A stretch of DNA of 64,000 nt from Pseudomonas kermanshahensis (GCF_014269205.2 NZ_JABWRY020000002.1:275501-339500), one strand, 5' to 3'. Counted from the first letter of the stretch, positions 51,411 to 64,000 are shown. Notes: generated by a model from the letters alone, not told the origin. A program made the numbers and translations.

Positions 51411-52898
51411 TCAGCTCCCAGGCCGATACTGCAGCGCCTCGGCCAGGTGCGCCCTGGTAATCGACGCCACACCTTCCAGATCCGCCAGCGTGCGTGCCAC
51501 TTTCAGCAGCCGATGGGCCGCGCGCAACGACAGGGTCAACCGCTCGCAGGCTGTCTCCAGCCAGGCTTGGTCCGCCGCCTCCAGCGGGCAATGGCGGCGC
51601 AAGCCGTTGAGGTCGAGAAAGGCATTTGCGCACCCTTGTCGGCGTTGCTGCAGCTCGCGTGCTTCGGCCACCCGTTCGGCGACAGCGGCGCTGGTCTCGC
51701 CGCTGGGTTGGTTGTTGAGGGTGGTGGTTTCACGCGCCACGGTCAGGTGCAGGTCGATGCGGTCCAGCAGTGGCCCCGACAGTTTGTTGCGATAGCGCTG
51801 GATCTGCTCGGTGCTGCAGCGGCAGCGGCCGGTAGGGTCGCCCAGATAGCCACAAGGGCAGGGGTTCATCGCGGCCACCAACTGGAACCGCGCAGGGAAA
51901 CGTACCTTGTCCCGGGCCCTTGCAATCACGATCTCTCCGGACTCGAGCGGCTCGCGCAATACCTCCAGCACACGCCGCTCAAATTCGGGCAGTTCATCGA
52001 GAAACAGCACACCATGGTGAGCCAAGGTGATCTCGCCGGGTTGCGGCCGACTGCTACCGCCTACCAGCGCAGGGCCCGAGGCTGAGTGGTGTGGGTGGCG
52101 GAACGGGCGTTGCGGCCAGCTGTTCAACGGCGCATGGCCGCTGACTGACTGAATGGCTGCCACCTCCAGCGCTTCGCGCTCGTCCAGTGGCGGCAACAGC
52201 CCTGGCAGGCGGCTGGCAAGCAAGGTCTTGCCGGTGCCAGGCGGGCCGGTAAACAGCAGGTTATGGGCCCCGGCGGCCGCCAGCAGCAAGGCGCGCTTGG
52301 CCGCGATTTGGCCCTGTACCTCGCTGAGGTCGGGGTAGGGCCGGCTGTTCAAGACCAGGCCATTGGCGGCATACGGCGGCAAGGGCACTTGGCCGTTCAG
52401 GTGGGCGACCAGCTCCAGCAGGTGCCCGACGGCATACACCACCAGCCCGCCTGCCAGGCTTGCTTCCTCGGCGTTCTCCCGCGGGACTACCAGCGCCCGG
52501 CCTGCTTCCCGTGCCGCCAGCGCCGCCGGTAGCACGCCCTGCACGGGGCGCAACTGGCCGGACAGCGCCAGTTCGCCAAGGCATTCGATGTCGCAGAGGG
52601 TGGCCACCGGCACCTGCCCGCTCGCGGCGAGGATGCCCAAGGCAATGGCCAGGTCATAACGCCCGCCATCCTTGGGCAGGTCGGCAGGAGCCAGGTTTTG
52701 CGTGATGCGCCTGGCTGGGTAATCCAGGCTGGAATTGACGATGGCACTGCGGACCCGGTCTTTGCTTTCCTTGACCGTGGTTTCGGGCAGGCCGACCAGG
52801 GTCAGGTGGGGAAGGCCGTTGGCCAGGTGAGTTTCGACGCTGACCGCCGGTGCCTGCACGCCGACCTGGGCGCGGCTGTGGACGAGAGCAAGTGACAT
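51411..52898 (-). CDS. comM: YifB/ComM family Mg-chelatase-like ATPase
   Basis: A 495-residue AAA+ protein. N-terminal MSLALVHSRAQVGVQAPAVS and LVGLPETTVKESKDRVRSAI form the ComM N-domain; Walker A GPPGTGKTLLASRLPGLLPP, Walker B VLFLDELPEF, then MNPCPCGYLGD zinc-like motif. ComM-type helicases promote branch migration during natural transformation in several proteobacteria. The start at 52898 is the family-conserved one. Confidence 0.93.
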   Translation of the reverse strand: MSLALVHSRAQVGVQAPAVSVETHLANGLPHLTLVGLPETTVKESKDRVRSAIVNSSLDYPARRITQNLAPADLPKDGGRYDLAIALGILAASGQVPVATLCDIECLGELALSGQLRPVQGVLPAALAAREAGRALVVPRENAEEASLAGGLVVYAVGHLLELVAHLNGQVPLPPYAANGLVLNSRPYPDLSEVQGQIAAKRALLLAAAGAHNLLFTGPPGTGKTLLASRLPGLLPPLDEREALEVAAIQSVSGHAPLNSWPQRPFRHPHHSASGPALVGGSSRPQPGEITLAHHGVLFLDELPEFERRVLEVLREPLESGEIVIARARDKVRFPARFQLVAAMNPCPCGYLGDPTGRCRCSTEQIQRYRNKLSGPLLDRIDLHLTVARETTTLNNQPSGETSAAVAERVAEARELQQRRQGCANAFLDLNGLRRHCPLEAADQAWLETACERLTLSLRAAHRLLKVARTLADLEGVASITRAHLAEALQYRPGS

Positions 52899-53097
52899 GG
52901 ACGCTCCATTGTCGCGGAATGGGGCCGCTTCCTGCGGCTTGGGCAAGCTTAGCGGCGACTGCCACGATCAGCGCAATAAGTGTGCGTCCTGGTTTTTCAG
53001 GTCAGGTATTTCCCCTGGGTTTTCTTAGAATCCGACACAAATGGATCCAATTATTTTTGCGCAGATCCAGGGTATGGCTTAGTGTTGAAGGGCTACT

Positions 53098-56170
<3,073 letters not shown>

Positions 56171-56217
56171 GTAACAAAAAAAGCCTCACCAAACCCAACG
56201 CCCCAGGAGAAAACAAC

Positions 56218-57549
56218 ATGACTCTGCGTAAGATCGCAGGGCTAGGAGCCCTATTGTCCCTCGTAATGCCCGGGCTCGCCCTGGCAGAGGAAGCTGCCCC
56301 AGCGCTGAACTCCGGCGACACCGCCTGGATGTTGACCGCTACGGCGCTGGTGCTGTTCATGACCATCCCGGGCCTGGCCCTGTTCTACGGCGGCATGGTG
56401 CGTTCCAAGAACGTGCTTTCGGTGATGATGCAGTGCTTCGCGATCACCGGTCTGATGAGCATTCTCTGGGTCGTCTACGGCTACAGCATGGCCTTCGATA
56501 CCAGTGGTATGGAAAAGGGCGTGCTCAACTTCAATTCCTTCGTCGGTGGCTTCTCCAAGGCATTTCTCAGCGGCGTCACGCCCGACAGCCTGACTTCGGC
56601 CACCGCGTTGTTCCCTGAGGCGGTGTTCATCACCTTCCAGATGACCTTCGCCATCATCACGCCGGCGCTGATCGTCGGTGCCTTCGCCGAACGCATGAAG
56701 TTCTCCGCGATGCTGGTATTCATGGGCATCTGGTTCACCCTGGTGTACGCACCGATCGCGCACATGGTGTGGAGCGGTGATGGCGCACTGATGTGGGACT
56801 GGGGCGTGCTGGACTTCGCCGGCGGCACCGTGGTGCACATCAACGCAGGTATCGCTGGCCTGGTGTGCTGCCTGGTGCTGGGCAAGCGCAAAGGCTACCC
56901 GACCACGCCGATGGCCCCGCACAACCTGGGCTACACCCTGATGGGCGCAGCGATGCTGTGGATCGGCTGGTTCGGCTTCAACGCAGGTTCTGCCGCCGCC
57001 GCCAACGGCACGGCTGGCATGGCCATGCTGGTGACCCAGATCGCCACCGCCGCTGCGGCCTTGGGCTGGATGTTTGCCGAGTGGCTTGGCCACGGCAAGC
57101 CGAGTGCCCTGGGCATCGCCTCGGGTGTGGTCGCCGGCCTGGTCGCAATCACGCCTGCCGCAGGCACCGTGGGCCCGATGGGCGCCCTGGTGATCGGCCT
57201 GGCTTCGGGTGTGATCTGCTACTTCTGCGCCACTAGCTTGAAGCGCAAGCTGGGCTATGACGATTCGCTGGATGCCTTCGGCGTACACGGTATCGGCGGT
57301 ATCGTCGGCGCCATCCTTACCGGTGTGTTCGCCGCACCGGCCCTGGGCGGCTTCGGCACGGTCACCGATATCGGCATGCAGGTCTGGATCCAGGCCAAAG
57401 GCGTGATTTTCACCGTGGTCTACACCGCCATCGTCACCTACGTGATCCTCAAGGTGCTGGACCTGGTGATGGGCCTGCGGGTCAACGAAGAAGAAGAGTC
57501 GGTCGGCCTCGACCTGGCTCAGCACAACGAACGCGGCTACAACCTGTAA
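56218..57549 (+). CDS. amtB: Ammonium transporter
   Basis: A 443-residue Amt/MEP/Rh channel. A signal peptide-like segment (MTLRKIAGLGALLSLVMPGL) precedes 11 membrane segments; conserved stretches include GLALFYGGMVRSKNVLSVMM, AFAERMKFSAML, FAGGTVVHINAGIAGLV and the twin-His region HNLGYTLMGA/DAFGVHGIGGIVGAI. It passes ammonium under nitrogen limitation and is gated by GlnK. CCAGGAG precedes the start. Confidence 0.97.
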   Translation: MTLRKIAGLGALLSLVMPGLALAEEAAPALNSGDTAWMLTATALVLFMTIPGLALFYGGMVRSKNVLSVMMQCFAITGLMSILWVVYGYSMAFDTSGMEKGVLNFNSFVGGFSKAFLSGVTPDSLTSATALFPEAVFITFQMTFAIITPALIVGAFAERMKFSAMLVFMGIWFTLVYAPIAHMVWSGDGALMWDWGVLDFAGGTVVHINAGIAGLVCCLVLGKRKGYPTTPMAPHNLGYTLMGAAMLWIGWFGFNAGSAAAANGTAGMAMLVTQIATAAAALGWMFAEWLGHGKPSALGIASGVVAGLVAITPAAGTVGPMGALVIGLASGVICYFCATSLKRKLGYDDSLDAFGVHGIGGIVGAILTGVFAAPALGGFGTVTDIGMQVWIQAKGVIFTVVYTAIVTYVILKVLDLVMGLRVNEEEESVGLDLAQHNERGYNL

Positions 57550-57565
57550 CTGCGACGCGGTAAAA

Positions 57566-57595
57566 ACTTGCCCGGTTCGCCGGGCATTTTTTCGT
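57566..57595 (+). terminator. Terminator after amtB
   Basis: TGCCCGG-TTCG-CCGGGCA stem with a stable UUCG loop, then TTTTTTC. Confidence 0.92.
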
Positions 57596-57829
57596 CTGAT
57601 TTTTGCCATTTCCCGCACGGCAAACGGTTTATCCGTCACGTTCGCGACGTAGGCAGAAAACTTACAAGATGCCGAGCGTTTATGGAGCTTTGCTTTTTCC
57701 ACGGGCGCGCTAGAATGCGCGCCGAAGGGTGTTTGACATGCAGTCCGCACGCTTCCCCAGCCTTTGCTAGGCTTGCCATTAGCGCGTGGCCAGCAGGTGG
57801 CTCAAGGATTTCGTCAGGTCCTGCCAGGA

Positions 57830-57945
57830 GCAGGGCCTGCAGGGTACGACCCTCCCATCAGGAGGTGGATGCCCAAGGCAGTGGCCAACCCACGGCCAGT
57901 TGAATTTTCACTGGTGGCTGCCGGTCTACGGCTGCACTGGTCTAT
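57830..57945 (+). other. Cluster of hairpins in the sutA leader region
   Basis: In the 430-bp gene-free gap before sutA, consecutive short stems occur: AGGGTACGACCCT, CCTCC-CATCA-GGAGG, TGGCC-AACCCAC-GGCCA and CCAGT-TGAATTTTC-ACTGG. Such a series suggests a structured 5' untranslated region or an RNA, but no known riboswitch class was recognised. Confidence 0.35.
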
Positions 57946-57980
57946 AACCAACCTGCTTTTCGCAAGTCATGAGGTAGAAC

Positions 57981-58307
57981 ATGAGCGACGATGATCTGGA
58001 AAACGACGACCTCGAAGTAGGCGACGATGATGAGGCTGATGAGGGTCTCGAAGCAGCGGCTGACGACGTTGCGGAAGACGCTGGCGAAGACGATAGCCCT
58101 GCGCCCACTGCCAAAGGCAAGTCCAAGGCCGCTGTCTCGGTAGACGAGATGCCGAGCATGGAAGCCAAGCAGAAGGAGCGCGATGCGCTGGCCAAAGCGA
58201 TGGAAGAGTTCCTCTCGCGCGGTGGCAAGGTGCAGGAAGTGGAGGCCAACGTGGTCGCCGATCCGCCCAAGAAGCCGGACAACAAATACGGCAGCCGCCC
58301 TATCTGA
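57981..58307 (+). CDS. sutA: RNA-polymerase-binding transcriptional regulator SutA
   Basis: A 108-residue, very acidic N-terminus (DDDLENDDLEVGDDDEADEG) followed by a Lys-containing middle and a conserved C-terminal part (EMPSMEAKQKERDALAKAME, EEFLSRGGKVQEVEANVV). SutA binds RNA polymerase and tunes transcription during slow growth in pseudomonads. ATG at 57981 has GAGG upstream. A hairpin cluster lies in its leader and a strong terminator follows. Confidence 0.93.
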   Translation: MSDDDLENDDLEVGDDDEADEGLEAAADDVAEDAGEDDSPAPTAKGKSKAAVSVDEMPSMEAKQKERDALAKAMEEFLSRGGKVQEVEANVVADPPKKPDNKYGSRPI

Positions 58308-58316
58308 GTGGTCGCC

Positions 58317-58354
58317 CACAAAAAAGCCCGCCGTCGCTGCGGGCTTTTTTGTGC
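58317..58354 (+). terminator. Terminator after sutA
   Basis: AAAAAAGCCCGCC/GCGGGCTTTTTT stem with flanking A- and T-runs (GCCCGC-CGTCGCT-GCGGGC). Confidence 0.92.
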
Positions 58355-58370
58355 GTGTTGGGTTTAGGAG

Positions 58371-58470
58371 CCCTATCGCCGGCAAGCCAGCTCCCCCAGG
58401 ATAAAGCTACCTTAGGCGCAGCGCATACCTGTGGGAGCTGGCTTGCCGGCGATGGGCCGCGAAGCGGCCC
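58371..58470. repeat. REP pair (ATCGCCGGCAAG subfamily)
   Basis: CCCTATCGCCGGCAAGCCAG/CTCCCCCAGG and inverse CCTGTGGGAGCTGGCTTGCC/GGCGATGGG, followed by GGCCGC-GAA-GCGGCC. Between convergent sutA and yigB. Confidence 0.88.
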
Positions 58471-58473
58471 CTG

Positions 58474-59169
58474 TCAGCGCCAGCGCGCCATTACCTCAGG
58501 CAGTTGCGAAAGCCGCTGGATCTCGGCATCGGGTGCCCGCTCACCGACCCAGGCCTTGCCTTGTGGGTTGAACCACACGGCCCGCAGCCCGGCCCGTTGG
58601 GCGCCGGCAATGTCATCGCCGGGGTGGTCACCCACATGCACCGCCGCGCTGGCTTCGACCTCGCCACGTTTCAGCGCCTCGAGAAACGGTGCCGGGTCCG
58701 GTTTGCCGATGCCCAGGTCCTCGGCGCACAGGGCAAAGCGGAAGTAGTCCGCCAAGCCCAGGCGGCTCACATCGGCGTTGCCGTTGGTGACCACCCCCAG
58801 GGTGTACTGGTGGCGCAGGATTTCCAGCACCGGCTGCACCTCCGGGAAAATTTCCACCTGGTGGCGTGCATGCAGGAACACTTCAAAGCCTTCGTTGGCC
58901 AGCGCCTGCGCGTGCTTTTCGCTGTAGCCGACCTCTTCCAGGGCATGGAACAGCACCCGCCGGCGCAGGGCGCTGATACGGTGCTTGAGGCCGGGCTCGG
59001 CCTGCACCAGGCGCTCGCGAATGGCGAACAGGTGTTCGACCGGCACGCCGCCGAGGATCGGCGCGTTGGCTTCGAGCCAGTCGCGCAGGACCACTTCAGC
59101 GCTGGCAATCACCGGCGCGGTCTCCCACAGGGTGTCATCGAGGTCGAAGGTGATCAGCTTGATGCTCAT
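58474..59169 (-). CDS. yigB: HAD-superfamily hydrolase (YigB-like)
   Basis: A 231-residue HAD-IA phosphatase. Motif [11 protein letters not shown] (Asp9 and Asp11), motif II GVVTNGN, motif [14 protein letters not shown], motif [16 protein letters not shown]. It overlaps xerC by ATGA and sits in the dapF-DUF484-xerC-yigB order also seen in E. coli, where YigB dephosphorylates a riboflavin precursor and other small phosphates. Confidence 0.9.
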   Translation of the reverse strand: MSIKLITFDLDDTLWETAPVIASAEVVLRDWLEANAPILGGVPVEHLFAIRERLVQAEPGLKHRISALRRRVLFHALEEVGYSEKHAQALANEGFEVFLHARHQVEIFPEVQPVLEILRHQYTLGVVTNGNADVSRLGLADYFRFALCAEDLGIGKPDPAPFLEALKRGEVEASAAVHVGDHPGDDIAGAQRAGLRAVWFNPQGKAWVGERAPDAEIQRLSQLPEVMARWR

Positions 59170-60065
59170 GAGTCTGTGCCTTTGCTGCGTTTGGCCCGGG
59201 GGTGGGCGCTGTCGTACACCGCGGCCAGGTGCTGGAAGTCCAGGTGGGTGTAGATTTGCGTGGTGCTGATGTCGGCATGGCCGAGCATCTCTTGCACCGC
59301 ACGCAGGTCCTGGGACGATTCCAGCAGATGGCTGGCGAAAGAATGGCGAAGCATGTGCGGGTGCAGGTGCTGGCCCAGCTCACGCTCGCCGGCGACCTTG
59401 ACCCGCATCTGGATAGCCCGTGGGCTCAAGCGATTGCCTTGGCGCGTGATGAACACGGCGCTGTCGCGTGGGCCGCCGATGCCGCGCAGGCGCAACCACG
59501 CCTGCAGGGCCTCGCGGGCTTTACGGCCGACAGGCAGTACGCGCGCCTTGCCACCCTTGCCCAGCACCTGCACCAGCCCGCCGGCAAGGTCGAGGTATTC
59601 GAGGTCGAGGCCAGCCAGTTCGGACAAGCGCAGGCCTGACGAATAGAACAGTTCGAGCATGGCCTGGTCACGTCGGGCAATGAAGTCGTCGTCGACGCCG
59701 CCATCGAGCAGTTGCAGGGCGCGGTCGGTATCCAGCGTCTTGGGCAGGCGGCGCTCGCCCTTGGGCGCAGACAGGCCGCTGGCCGGGTCGTGCTGGCACA
59801 GCCCTTCACGGTTCAGGTATCGGTACAAGCCGCGCACGGCCGACAGCAGGCGCGCCAGGCTGCGCGAGGATTGGCCTTGGTGGTGCTGGCGGGCGATCAA
59901 CTGGCGTAGCTGCTGGATTTGCAGCGCTTGCCAGCCGGCGATGCCCTGATCGTTGCAGTAGGCAATGACCTTGTCGAGGTCACGGCGGTAAGCCAGCAGG
60001 GTGTGCTCGGACACCTGGCGCTCATTGCGCAGGTGTGCGCAATAAGCCTCCAGCTGGCGTTCCAT
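59166..60065 (-). CDS. xerC: Tyrosine recombinase XerC
   Basis: A 299-residue site-specific recombinase. N-terminal SAM-like core-binding domain, then catalytic Arg146, Lys170, His237, Arg240, His263 and Tyr272 (GLRLSEL, HMLRHSF, LGHADIS, IYTHL). With XerD it resolves chromosome dimers at dif. Overlaps yigB by four bases and abuts DUF484 upstream; all are one operon. Confidence 0.97.
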   Translation of the reverse strand: MERQLEAYCAHLRNERQVSEHTLLAYRRDLDKVIAYCNDQGIAGWQALQIQQLRQLIARQHHQGQSSRSLARLLSAVRGLYRYLNREGLCQHDPASGLSAPKGERRLPKTLDTDRALQLLDGGVDDDFIARRDQAMLELFYSSGLRLSELAGLDLEYLDLAGGLVQVLGKGGKARVLPVGRKAREALQAWLRLRGIGGPRDSAVFITRQGNRLSPRAIQMRVKVAGERELGQHLHPHMLRHSFASHLLESSQDLRAVQEMLGHADISTTQIYTHLDFQHLAAVYDSAHPRAKRSKGTDS

Positions 60066-60775
60066 CAGCGCACCGGACGCAGGGTCTGGGTAACGCGCGG
60101 CACGACACGGCCCAGCACCTCGGCAATGTAGCCGAGGAACAGGGTGCCGACGCTGCTCTTGTAGTGTTGCGGGTCGCGGCTGCCAATCGCCAGCACGCCG
60201 TGCAGCCCTTGGTATTCGAGGGCGGCAACGGCGCTGGAGCCGACTTCGAGGCGCTGATCTTCACCGAACAGGAACGCCAGCTCATGGTCGCGCAGGTTGC
60301 CGCTGACCGTTTTGCCGCCCCCCAGCAGGCCGCCGATGGCTTGGTGCGCCTCGGCGTTGCTGACCCAGCGGCCCACTGGCGCGACGTTATCGCCGAACAG
60401 GATCAGGCTGACGAAGGGCACCTGAAACTCCTGGCGCAGGCTGTCTTCGACCGCCATCACCACTTCTTCCAGGCTGCCTGCATCGAGCAGGTCGAGGATC
60501 AGCCGGCGGGTCTTGTCGAACAGCCGGTCGTTGTCTCGCGCCACGTCCATCAGTTGCGACAGGCGATGGCGCATCTCGATGTTGCGGTCGCGCAGCAGCT
60601 TGAGCTGGCGCTCCACCAGCGACACGCTGTCGCCACGCTGGTGGGGGATGCGCTGCTCGACCAGCAGTTCGTCGTGCTCGGCGAAGAAGGTCGGGTGGGC
60701 GCGCAGGTACGCGACCACCGCCTCGGCATCGAGCTCGGTGGACTGCTGGGGTACAACCTTGGGCTGATCGGTCAT
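60065..60775 (-). CDS. DUF484 family protein (YigA-like)
   Basis: A 236-residue DUF484 protein: [20 protein letters not shown] and [20 protein letters not shown], then a coiled-coil ([20 protein letters not shown]), then a GAF-like region. The gene always lies between dapF and xerC in gamma-proteobacteria; function unknown. It touches xerC by one base. Confidence 0.9.
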   Translation of the reverse strand: MTDQPKVVPQQSTELDAEAVVAYLRAHPTFFAEHDELLVEQRIPHQRGDSVSLVERQLKLLRDRNIEMRHRLSQLMDVARDNDRLFDKTRRLILDLLDAGSLEEVVMAVEDSLRQEFQVPFVSLILFGDNVAPVGRWVSNAEAHQAIGGLLGGGKTVSGNLRDHELAFLFGEDQRLEVGSSAVAALEYQGLHGVLAIGSRDPQHYKSSVGTLFLGYIAEVLGRVVPRVTQTLRPVR

Positions 60776-60788
60776 GGCGGTTACTCGC

Positions 60789-61619
60789 TTAGAGACGAAC
60801 CTGTCCTTCGTAGACGCGTACGGCCGGGCCGGTCATCAACACGGGCTTGCCGGGGCCGGCCCATTCGATGTGCAGGCGGCCACCCGGCAGGTCGAGGGTC
60901 ACCGGTGAGTCCATCCAGCCTTGGCTGATAGCCGCCACGGCCGCAGCGCAAGCGCCGGTGCCGCAGGCCTGGGTCTCGCCGGCACCGCGTTCCCAGACCC
61001 GCAGGTTGGCACGGTGACGGTCGATGACCTGGATGAAGCCAGCGTTGACCCGCTGCGGGAAGCGCGGATGGTTTTCGATCTTCGGGCCCAGGGCATGCAC
61101 AGGCGCGGTATGCACGTCATCGACGCGCAACACGGCATGTGGGTTGCCCATGGACACAGCGGCAATGGCGTGAACCTCGCCGTCGACTTCCAGTGGGTAA
61201 CTCAGTGCCTGCTCGTCGGCGACGAAGGGGATTTCGGCCGGCACCAGGCGCGGCGGGCCCATGTCGACACTCACCTGGCCGTCGTTCTGCACGTCCAGCT
61301 CGATGATGCCGCTCTTGGTTTCGACGCGGATGCGCTTTTTCGCGGTCAGGCGCTTGTCCAGCACGAAGCGGGCAAAGCAGCGCGCACCGTTGCCGCACTG
61401 TTCGACTTCGGAGCCGTCGGCATTGAAGATCCGGTAGCGGAAGTCCACTTCTGGATTGTTCGGTGCCTCGACGATCAGCAGCTGGTCGAAGCCGATGCCG
61501 GTGTGGCGGTCGCCCCATTGCTTGGCATGCTTGGGCTGGATGTGTGCGTGTTGGCTGACCAGGTCGAGGACCATGAAGTCATTGCCCAGCCCATGCATCT
61601 TGGTGAAACGCAGCAGCAT
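60789..61619 (-). CDS. dapF: Diaminopimelate epimerase
   Basis: A 276-residue epimerase making meso-diaminopimelate for lysine and peptidoglycan. Catalytic Cys75 (EQCGNGARC) and Cys219 ([10 protein letters not shown]) are both present. ATG at 61619 yields [15 protein letters not shown], the family start; it follows lysA by four bases. Confidence 0.97.
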   Translation of the reverse strand: MLLRFTKMHGLGNDFMVLDLVSQHAHIQPKHAKQWGDRHTGIGFDQLLIVEAPNNPEVDFRYRIFNADGSEVEQCGNGARCFARFVLDKRLTAKKRIRVETKSGIIELDVQNDGQVSVDMGPPRLVPAEIPFVADEQALSYPLEVDGEVHAIAAVSMGNPHAVLRVDDVHTAPVHALGPKIENHPRFPQRVNAGFIQVIDRHRANLRVWERGAGETQACGTGACAAAVAAISQGWMDSPVTLDLPGGRLHIEWAGPGKPVLMTGPAVRVYEGQVRL

Positions 61620-61623
61620 GGGC

Positions 61624-62871
61624 TCACTCCGGCAGCAGGCTTTCGCCAGCATACAGTTCGGCGACGGTTTCGCGGCGGCGTACTTCGAACGCCTGGTCAC
61701 CGTCGACCAGGATTTCGGCGCAACGGCCACGGGTGTTGTAGTTCGAGCTCATGACAAAACCATAGGCGCCGGCAGACTGCACAGCCAGCAGATCGCCTTC
61801 GGCCAGGTTCAGCTCGCGCTCCTTGGCAATGAAGTCGCCGGTTTCGCAGATCGGCCCGACCAGGTCGTAGGCGCGGCCTTGGCCTTCGCGTGGGGTGACC
61901 GCGCTGACGCCCATCCAGGCCTGGTACAGGGCCGGCCGGATCAGGTCGTTCATCGCCGCATCAATGATGGCGAAGTCTTTGTGTTCGGTGTGCTTGAGGT
62001 ACTCGACGCGGGTCAGCAGAACACCGGCGTTGGCCACGATGTAGCGGCCCGGCTCGAAGACCAGGGCCAGGTCGCGGTCGCCGACGCGCGCGCGGATGGC
62101 CTTGATGTAGTCGGCCACCAAAGGCGGCTCTTCATCGCGGTAGCGCACGCCAACGCCGCCACCCAGGTCGAGGTGGCGCAGGTGGATGCCGCAGTCGGCC
62201 AGGCGGTCGACCAGGTCCAGCAGGCGGTCGAGGGCATCGAGGAACGGCTCGACGGTGGTCAACTGCGAACCGATGTGGCAGTCGACACCGACCACGTCCA
62301 GGTTTGGCAGTTGGGCGGCACGCACGTAGATGGCTTCGGCGTCGGCGATGGCGATGCCGAATTTGTTTTCTTTGAGGCCGGTGGAGATGTACGGGTGGGT
62401 GCCGGCGTCGACGTCCGGGTTGACCCGCAGCGAGACCGGGGCAACCTTGCCCATCTCGGCGGCCACCACTTGCAGGCGCTCAAGCTCGTCGGTGGACTCG
62501 ACGTTGAAGCAGTGCACGCCGACTTCCAGCGCGCGGCGCATGTCTTCGCGGGTCTTGCCGACACCGGAGAACACCACACGATCAGCGCGGCCGCCAGCGG
62601 CCAGTACGCGCTCCAGCTCACCGCCGGAAACGATGTCGAAGCCTGCGCCCATACGGGCCAGCACGTTCAGCACACCGAGGTTGGAGTTGGCCTTGACTGC
62701 AAAGCACACCAGGTGTTCGACGCCTTGCAGCGCGTCGGTATAGCTGCGGTACTGGGCTTCGATGTGGGCACGCGAGTACACGTAGGTCGGGGTGCCGAAA
62801 CGTTCGGCGATGGCCGACAGGGCCACACCTTCCGCGAACAGTTCACCGTCGCGGTAATTGAAAGCGTTCAT
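61624..62871 (-). CDS. lysA: Diaminopimelate decarboxylase
   Basis: A 415-residue PLP-dependent decarboxylase, last step of lysine synthesis. PLP lysine Lys60 in [10 protein letters not shown]; Gly-rich LGGGVGVRY and the Cys of GPICETGDF also conserved. It precedes dapF by four bases in one operon. Confidence 0.97.
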   Translation of the reverse strand: MNAFNYRDGELFAEGVALSAIAERFGTPTYVYSRAHIEAQYRSYTDALQGVEHLVCFAVKANSNLGVLNVLARMGAGFDIVSGGELERVLAAGGRADRVVFSGVGKTREDMRRALEVGVHCFNVESTDELERLQVVAAEMGKVAPVSLRVNPDVDAGTHPYISTGLKENKFGIAIADAEAIYVRAAQLPNLDVVGVDCHIGSQLTTVEPFLDALDRLLDLVDRLADCGIHLRHLDLGGGVGVRYRDEEPPLVADYIKAIRARVGDRDLALVFEPGRYIVANAGVLLTRVEYLKHTEHKDFAIIDAAMNDLIRPALYQAWMGVSAVTPREGQGRAYDLVGPICETGDFIAKERELNLAEGDLLAVQSAGAYGFVMSSNYNTRGRCAEILVDGDQAFEVRRRETVAELYAGESLLPE

Positions 62872-62880
62872 CTGATTTCC

Positions 62881-63084
62881 TTACTGCTCTGGCGTTTGCT
62901 CGGGCTGGATAGGCTGCTCTTCTTGCGGCTGTACCGCCGGAGCGTGCTTGTGCTGATGCGACTTCTGGCTGCCCTTGCCGTCCTTGCCGTCTTCCGGCAG
63001 GTACAGGGGGCCCTTCTGACCGCAGGCCGAAACGAGGCAGGCAACCGCGACCAGCGCCGCGAGCGAGGAAATCAGGCGCTTCAT
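62881..63084 (-). CDS. lptM: LPS translocon chaperone LptM (lipoprotein)
   Basis: A 67-residue lipoprotein: signal [20 protein letters not shown] with lipobox VSAC, then GQKGPLYLP, the conserved LptM motif, and a low-complexity Lys/His/Gln/Pro tail. LptM helps LptD fold with correct disulfides at the outer membrane. It heads the lysA operon, nine bases before lysA. Confidence 0.9.
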   Translation of the reverse strand: MKRLISSLAALVAVACLVSACGQKGPLYLPEDGKDGKGSQKSHQHKHAPAVQPQEEQPIQPEQTPEQ

Positions 63085-63274
63085 GGGTGAAATCCTTTGA
63101 AATATGCAGTATTGCGCCCGAGTATACCGAGCGACCGGCGGATTGCCTATGCAAGAGCCGGTCCGCCGGGCGGGCTATTCTTGCCGCCTGCAATGGCTAA
63201 TCTTTGCATTCGGCGGCAAGCGCCCGTATCTTGCCCGGCTTGCCTGTAACGCAGCCAATTTCGAGGTTCCTGCA

Positions 63275-63607
63275 ATGAGTTTGAGCGAAGCGCGTTTCCA
63301 TGATCTGGTCGACGCGACCCAACAGGCCCTGGAAGACCTGTTCGACGAGAGCGGCATGGACCTGGACATGGAGAACTCCGCCGGTGTCCTGACCATCAAG
63401 TTCGACAACGGCAGCCAGTTGATCTTCAGCCGCCAGGAGCCCCTGCGCCAGTTGTGGCTGGCGGACAAGTCGGGTGGCTTCCACTTCGACTACGACGAAG
63501 AGAGCAAGAAGTGGATCTGCGAGAAGAGCGAAGAGCTGCTCGGCGAGATGCTGGAGCGCATCGTCTGGGAGCGGGCCGGCGAGAAGCTGGACTTCGACGA
63601 GATCTGA
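63275..63607 (+). CDS. cyaY: Iron-sulfur assembly protein CyaY (frataxin)
   Basis: A 110-residue frataxin: MSLSEARFHDLVDATQQALE with an acidic ridge (DLFDESGMDLDMENSAGVL) and QLWLADKSGGFHFDYDEESK. It binds iron and regulates IscS. Divergent from lptM; overlaps closely with the following DUF1289 gene (one base between stop and start). Confidence 0.95.
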   Translation: MSLSEARFHDLVDATQQALEDLFDESGMDLDMENSAGVLTIKFDNGSQLIFSRQEPLRQLWLADKSGGFHFDYDEESKKWICEKSEELLGEMLERIVWERAGEKLDFDEI

Positions 63608-63608
63608 G

Positions 63609-63821
63609 ATGAGTGAGCAGCTGCGGCCGCCCAAGCCGCTCTACAGCAATGTCAGCACGGCCGTGAAATCGCCGTGCATCAGCGTCTGCCGCCTGGATGA
63701 GCAGCGTGTCTGCACCGGCTGCCACCGCCCTGTGGAGCACATCCGCGAATGGCGGTCTGCGGACGACGAGCGGCGCCGGCAGATCTGCCGCGAAGCCGAG
63801 GCCTTGCGCGCACGGGCTTGA
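63609..63821 (+). CDS. DUF1289 protein
   Basis: A 70-residue protein with the DUF1289 motif VKSPCISVCRLDEQRVCTGC and HRPVEHIREW. The four Cys probably bind zinc. Usually encoded near cyaY or other core genes; function unknown. It starts one base after the cyaY stop. Confidence 0.9.
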   Translation: MSEQLRPPKPLYSNVSTAVKSPCISVCRLDEQRVCTGCHRPVEHIREWRSADDERRRQICREAEALRARA

Positions 63822-63875
63822 GTATTTGCCCGGCTGTGGTAGTGTCAGGTTCTGCGTCGGTGACGCCAAAGTCAT

Positions 63876-63910
63876 CATAAACCCCGCCCTTGGGCGGGGT
63901 TTTGCTTTAT
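63876..63910 (+). terminator. Terminator after DUF1289 gene
   Basis: AACCCCGCCC-TT-GGGCGGGGTT stem, then TTTGCTTTA. Confidence 0.85.
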
Positions 63911-63953
63911 TTGCCCGACGAAAATTGCCTGTTCAAAGGAGTCTGACTGGATC

Positions 63954-64000
63954 ATGAGCACCAAGCCTTCCCTCATCCTCACCCGATTGGACGTACAACG
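63954..64000 (+). CDS. rnk: Nucleoside diphosphate kinase regulator (5' end)
   Basis: Fifteen codons only, MSTKPSLILTRLDVQ, matching the N-terminus of Pseudomonas Rnk, a GreA-like protein that affects nucleoside diphosphate kinase and polyphosphate levels. AAAGGAG lies upstream. The remainder lies outside the window. Confidence 0.7.
   Translation, partial: MSTKPSLILTRLDVQ

Noticed and set aside
57764..57994. 76-codon frame in the sutA leader
   Set aside because: Its end overlaps the start of sutA in another frame, composition is unlike a real gene, and the interval is better explained as a structured leader.
61456..63090. 544-codon plus-strand frame across dapF, lysA and lptM
   Set aside because: Antisense of three well-recognised genes; composition (Val/Gln/His-rich) is typical of shadow translation.

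Overview
The window is a 64-kb piece of a Pseudomonas chromosome, almost certainly from the P. putida group. High GC, dense protein coding, gene order around rpmBG, dad/pau, rep, glnK-amtB, xerC-dapF-lysA and cyaY, an L-pipecolate (amaA/amaB/hglS) cluster, and about a dozen copies of the putida-type REP inverted repeat between genes all fit that assignment. No rRNA, tRNA, CRISPR array or complete insertion sequence was seen.

Layout. 1-3.4 kb: start of a peptide ABC-transporter binding protein, the rpmB-rpmG ribosomal operon, a cupin and the polyamine aldehyde dehydrogenase pauC. 3.5-9.8 kb: MFS exporter, phospholipase D-type lipoprotein, MocR regulator with a divergent DUF1127 gene, and the FAD oxidase pauB. 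9.8-14.6 kb: YkgJ-type protein, Lrp/DadR, dadA, alr/dadX, the polyamine regulator pauR and cytochrome c5. 14.8-22.8 kb: acetyl-CoA hydrolase/transferase, xpt, rep, a GGDEF/EAL protein with a degenerate GGDEF motif, and a MATE pump. 22.9-29.4 kb: lysine D-branch catabolism (LysR, hglS, LysR, amaB, amaA). 29.5-44.4 kb is the accessory part: an MscS-type channel with a cyclic-nucleotide domain, an orphan phage-type PBECR2 nuclease domain, three YcaC-like hydrolases (two sharing a duplicated operator/promoter), an ABM-membrane fusion, a haloperoxidase-like hydrolase, a Tat-exported amidohydrolase, an OprD porin, LysR and AraC regulators, a Kef antiporter, and a HigBA locus whose toxin is internally deleted. 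44.6-51.3 kb: a three-gene signalling unit of a 1,700-residue pseudokinase/AAA/GAF/histidine kinase, a response regulator with two different DNA-binding domains, and a solo receiver. 51.4-64 kb: ComM, a large uncharacterised protein, ubiK, glnK-amtB behind a sigma-54 promoter, sutA, yigB-xerC-DUF484-dapF-lysA-lptM, cyaY, a DUF1289 gene and the start of rnk.

Functionally, the first half is rich in amino-acid and polyamine breakdown: PauB/PauC/PauR for polyamines, DadA/Alr/Lrp for alanine, AmaA/AmaB/HglS for pipecolate to 2-hydroxyglutarate. The second half is cell-core metabolism and nitrogen control. The most unusual items are the pseudokinase signalling unit, the copied operator-promoter-ycaC cassette, the broken higB, and the PBECR2 orphan facing a candidate short transcript.
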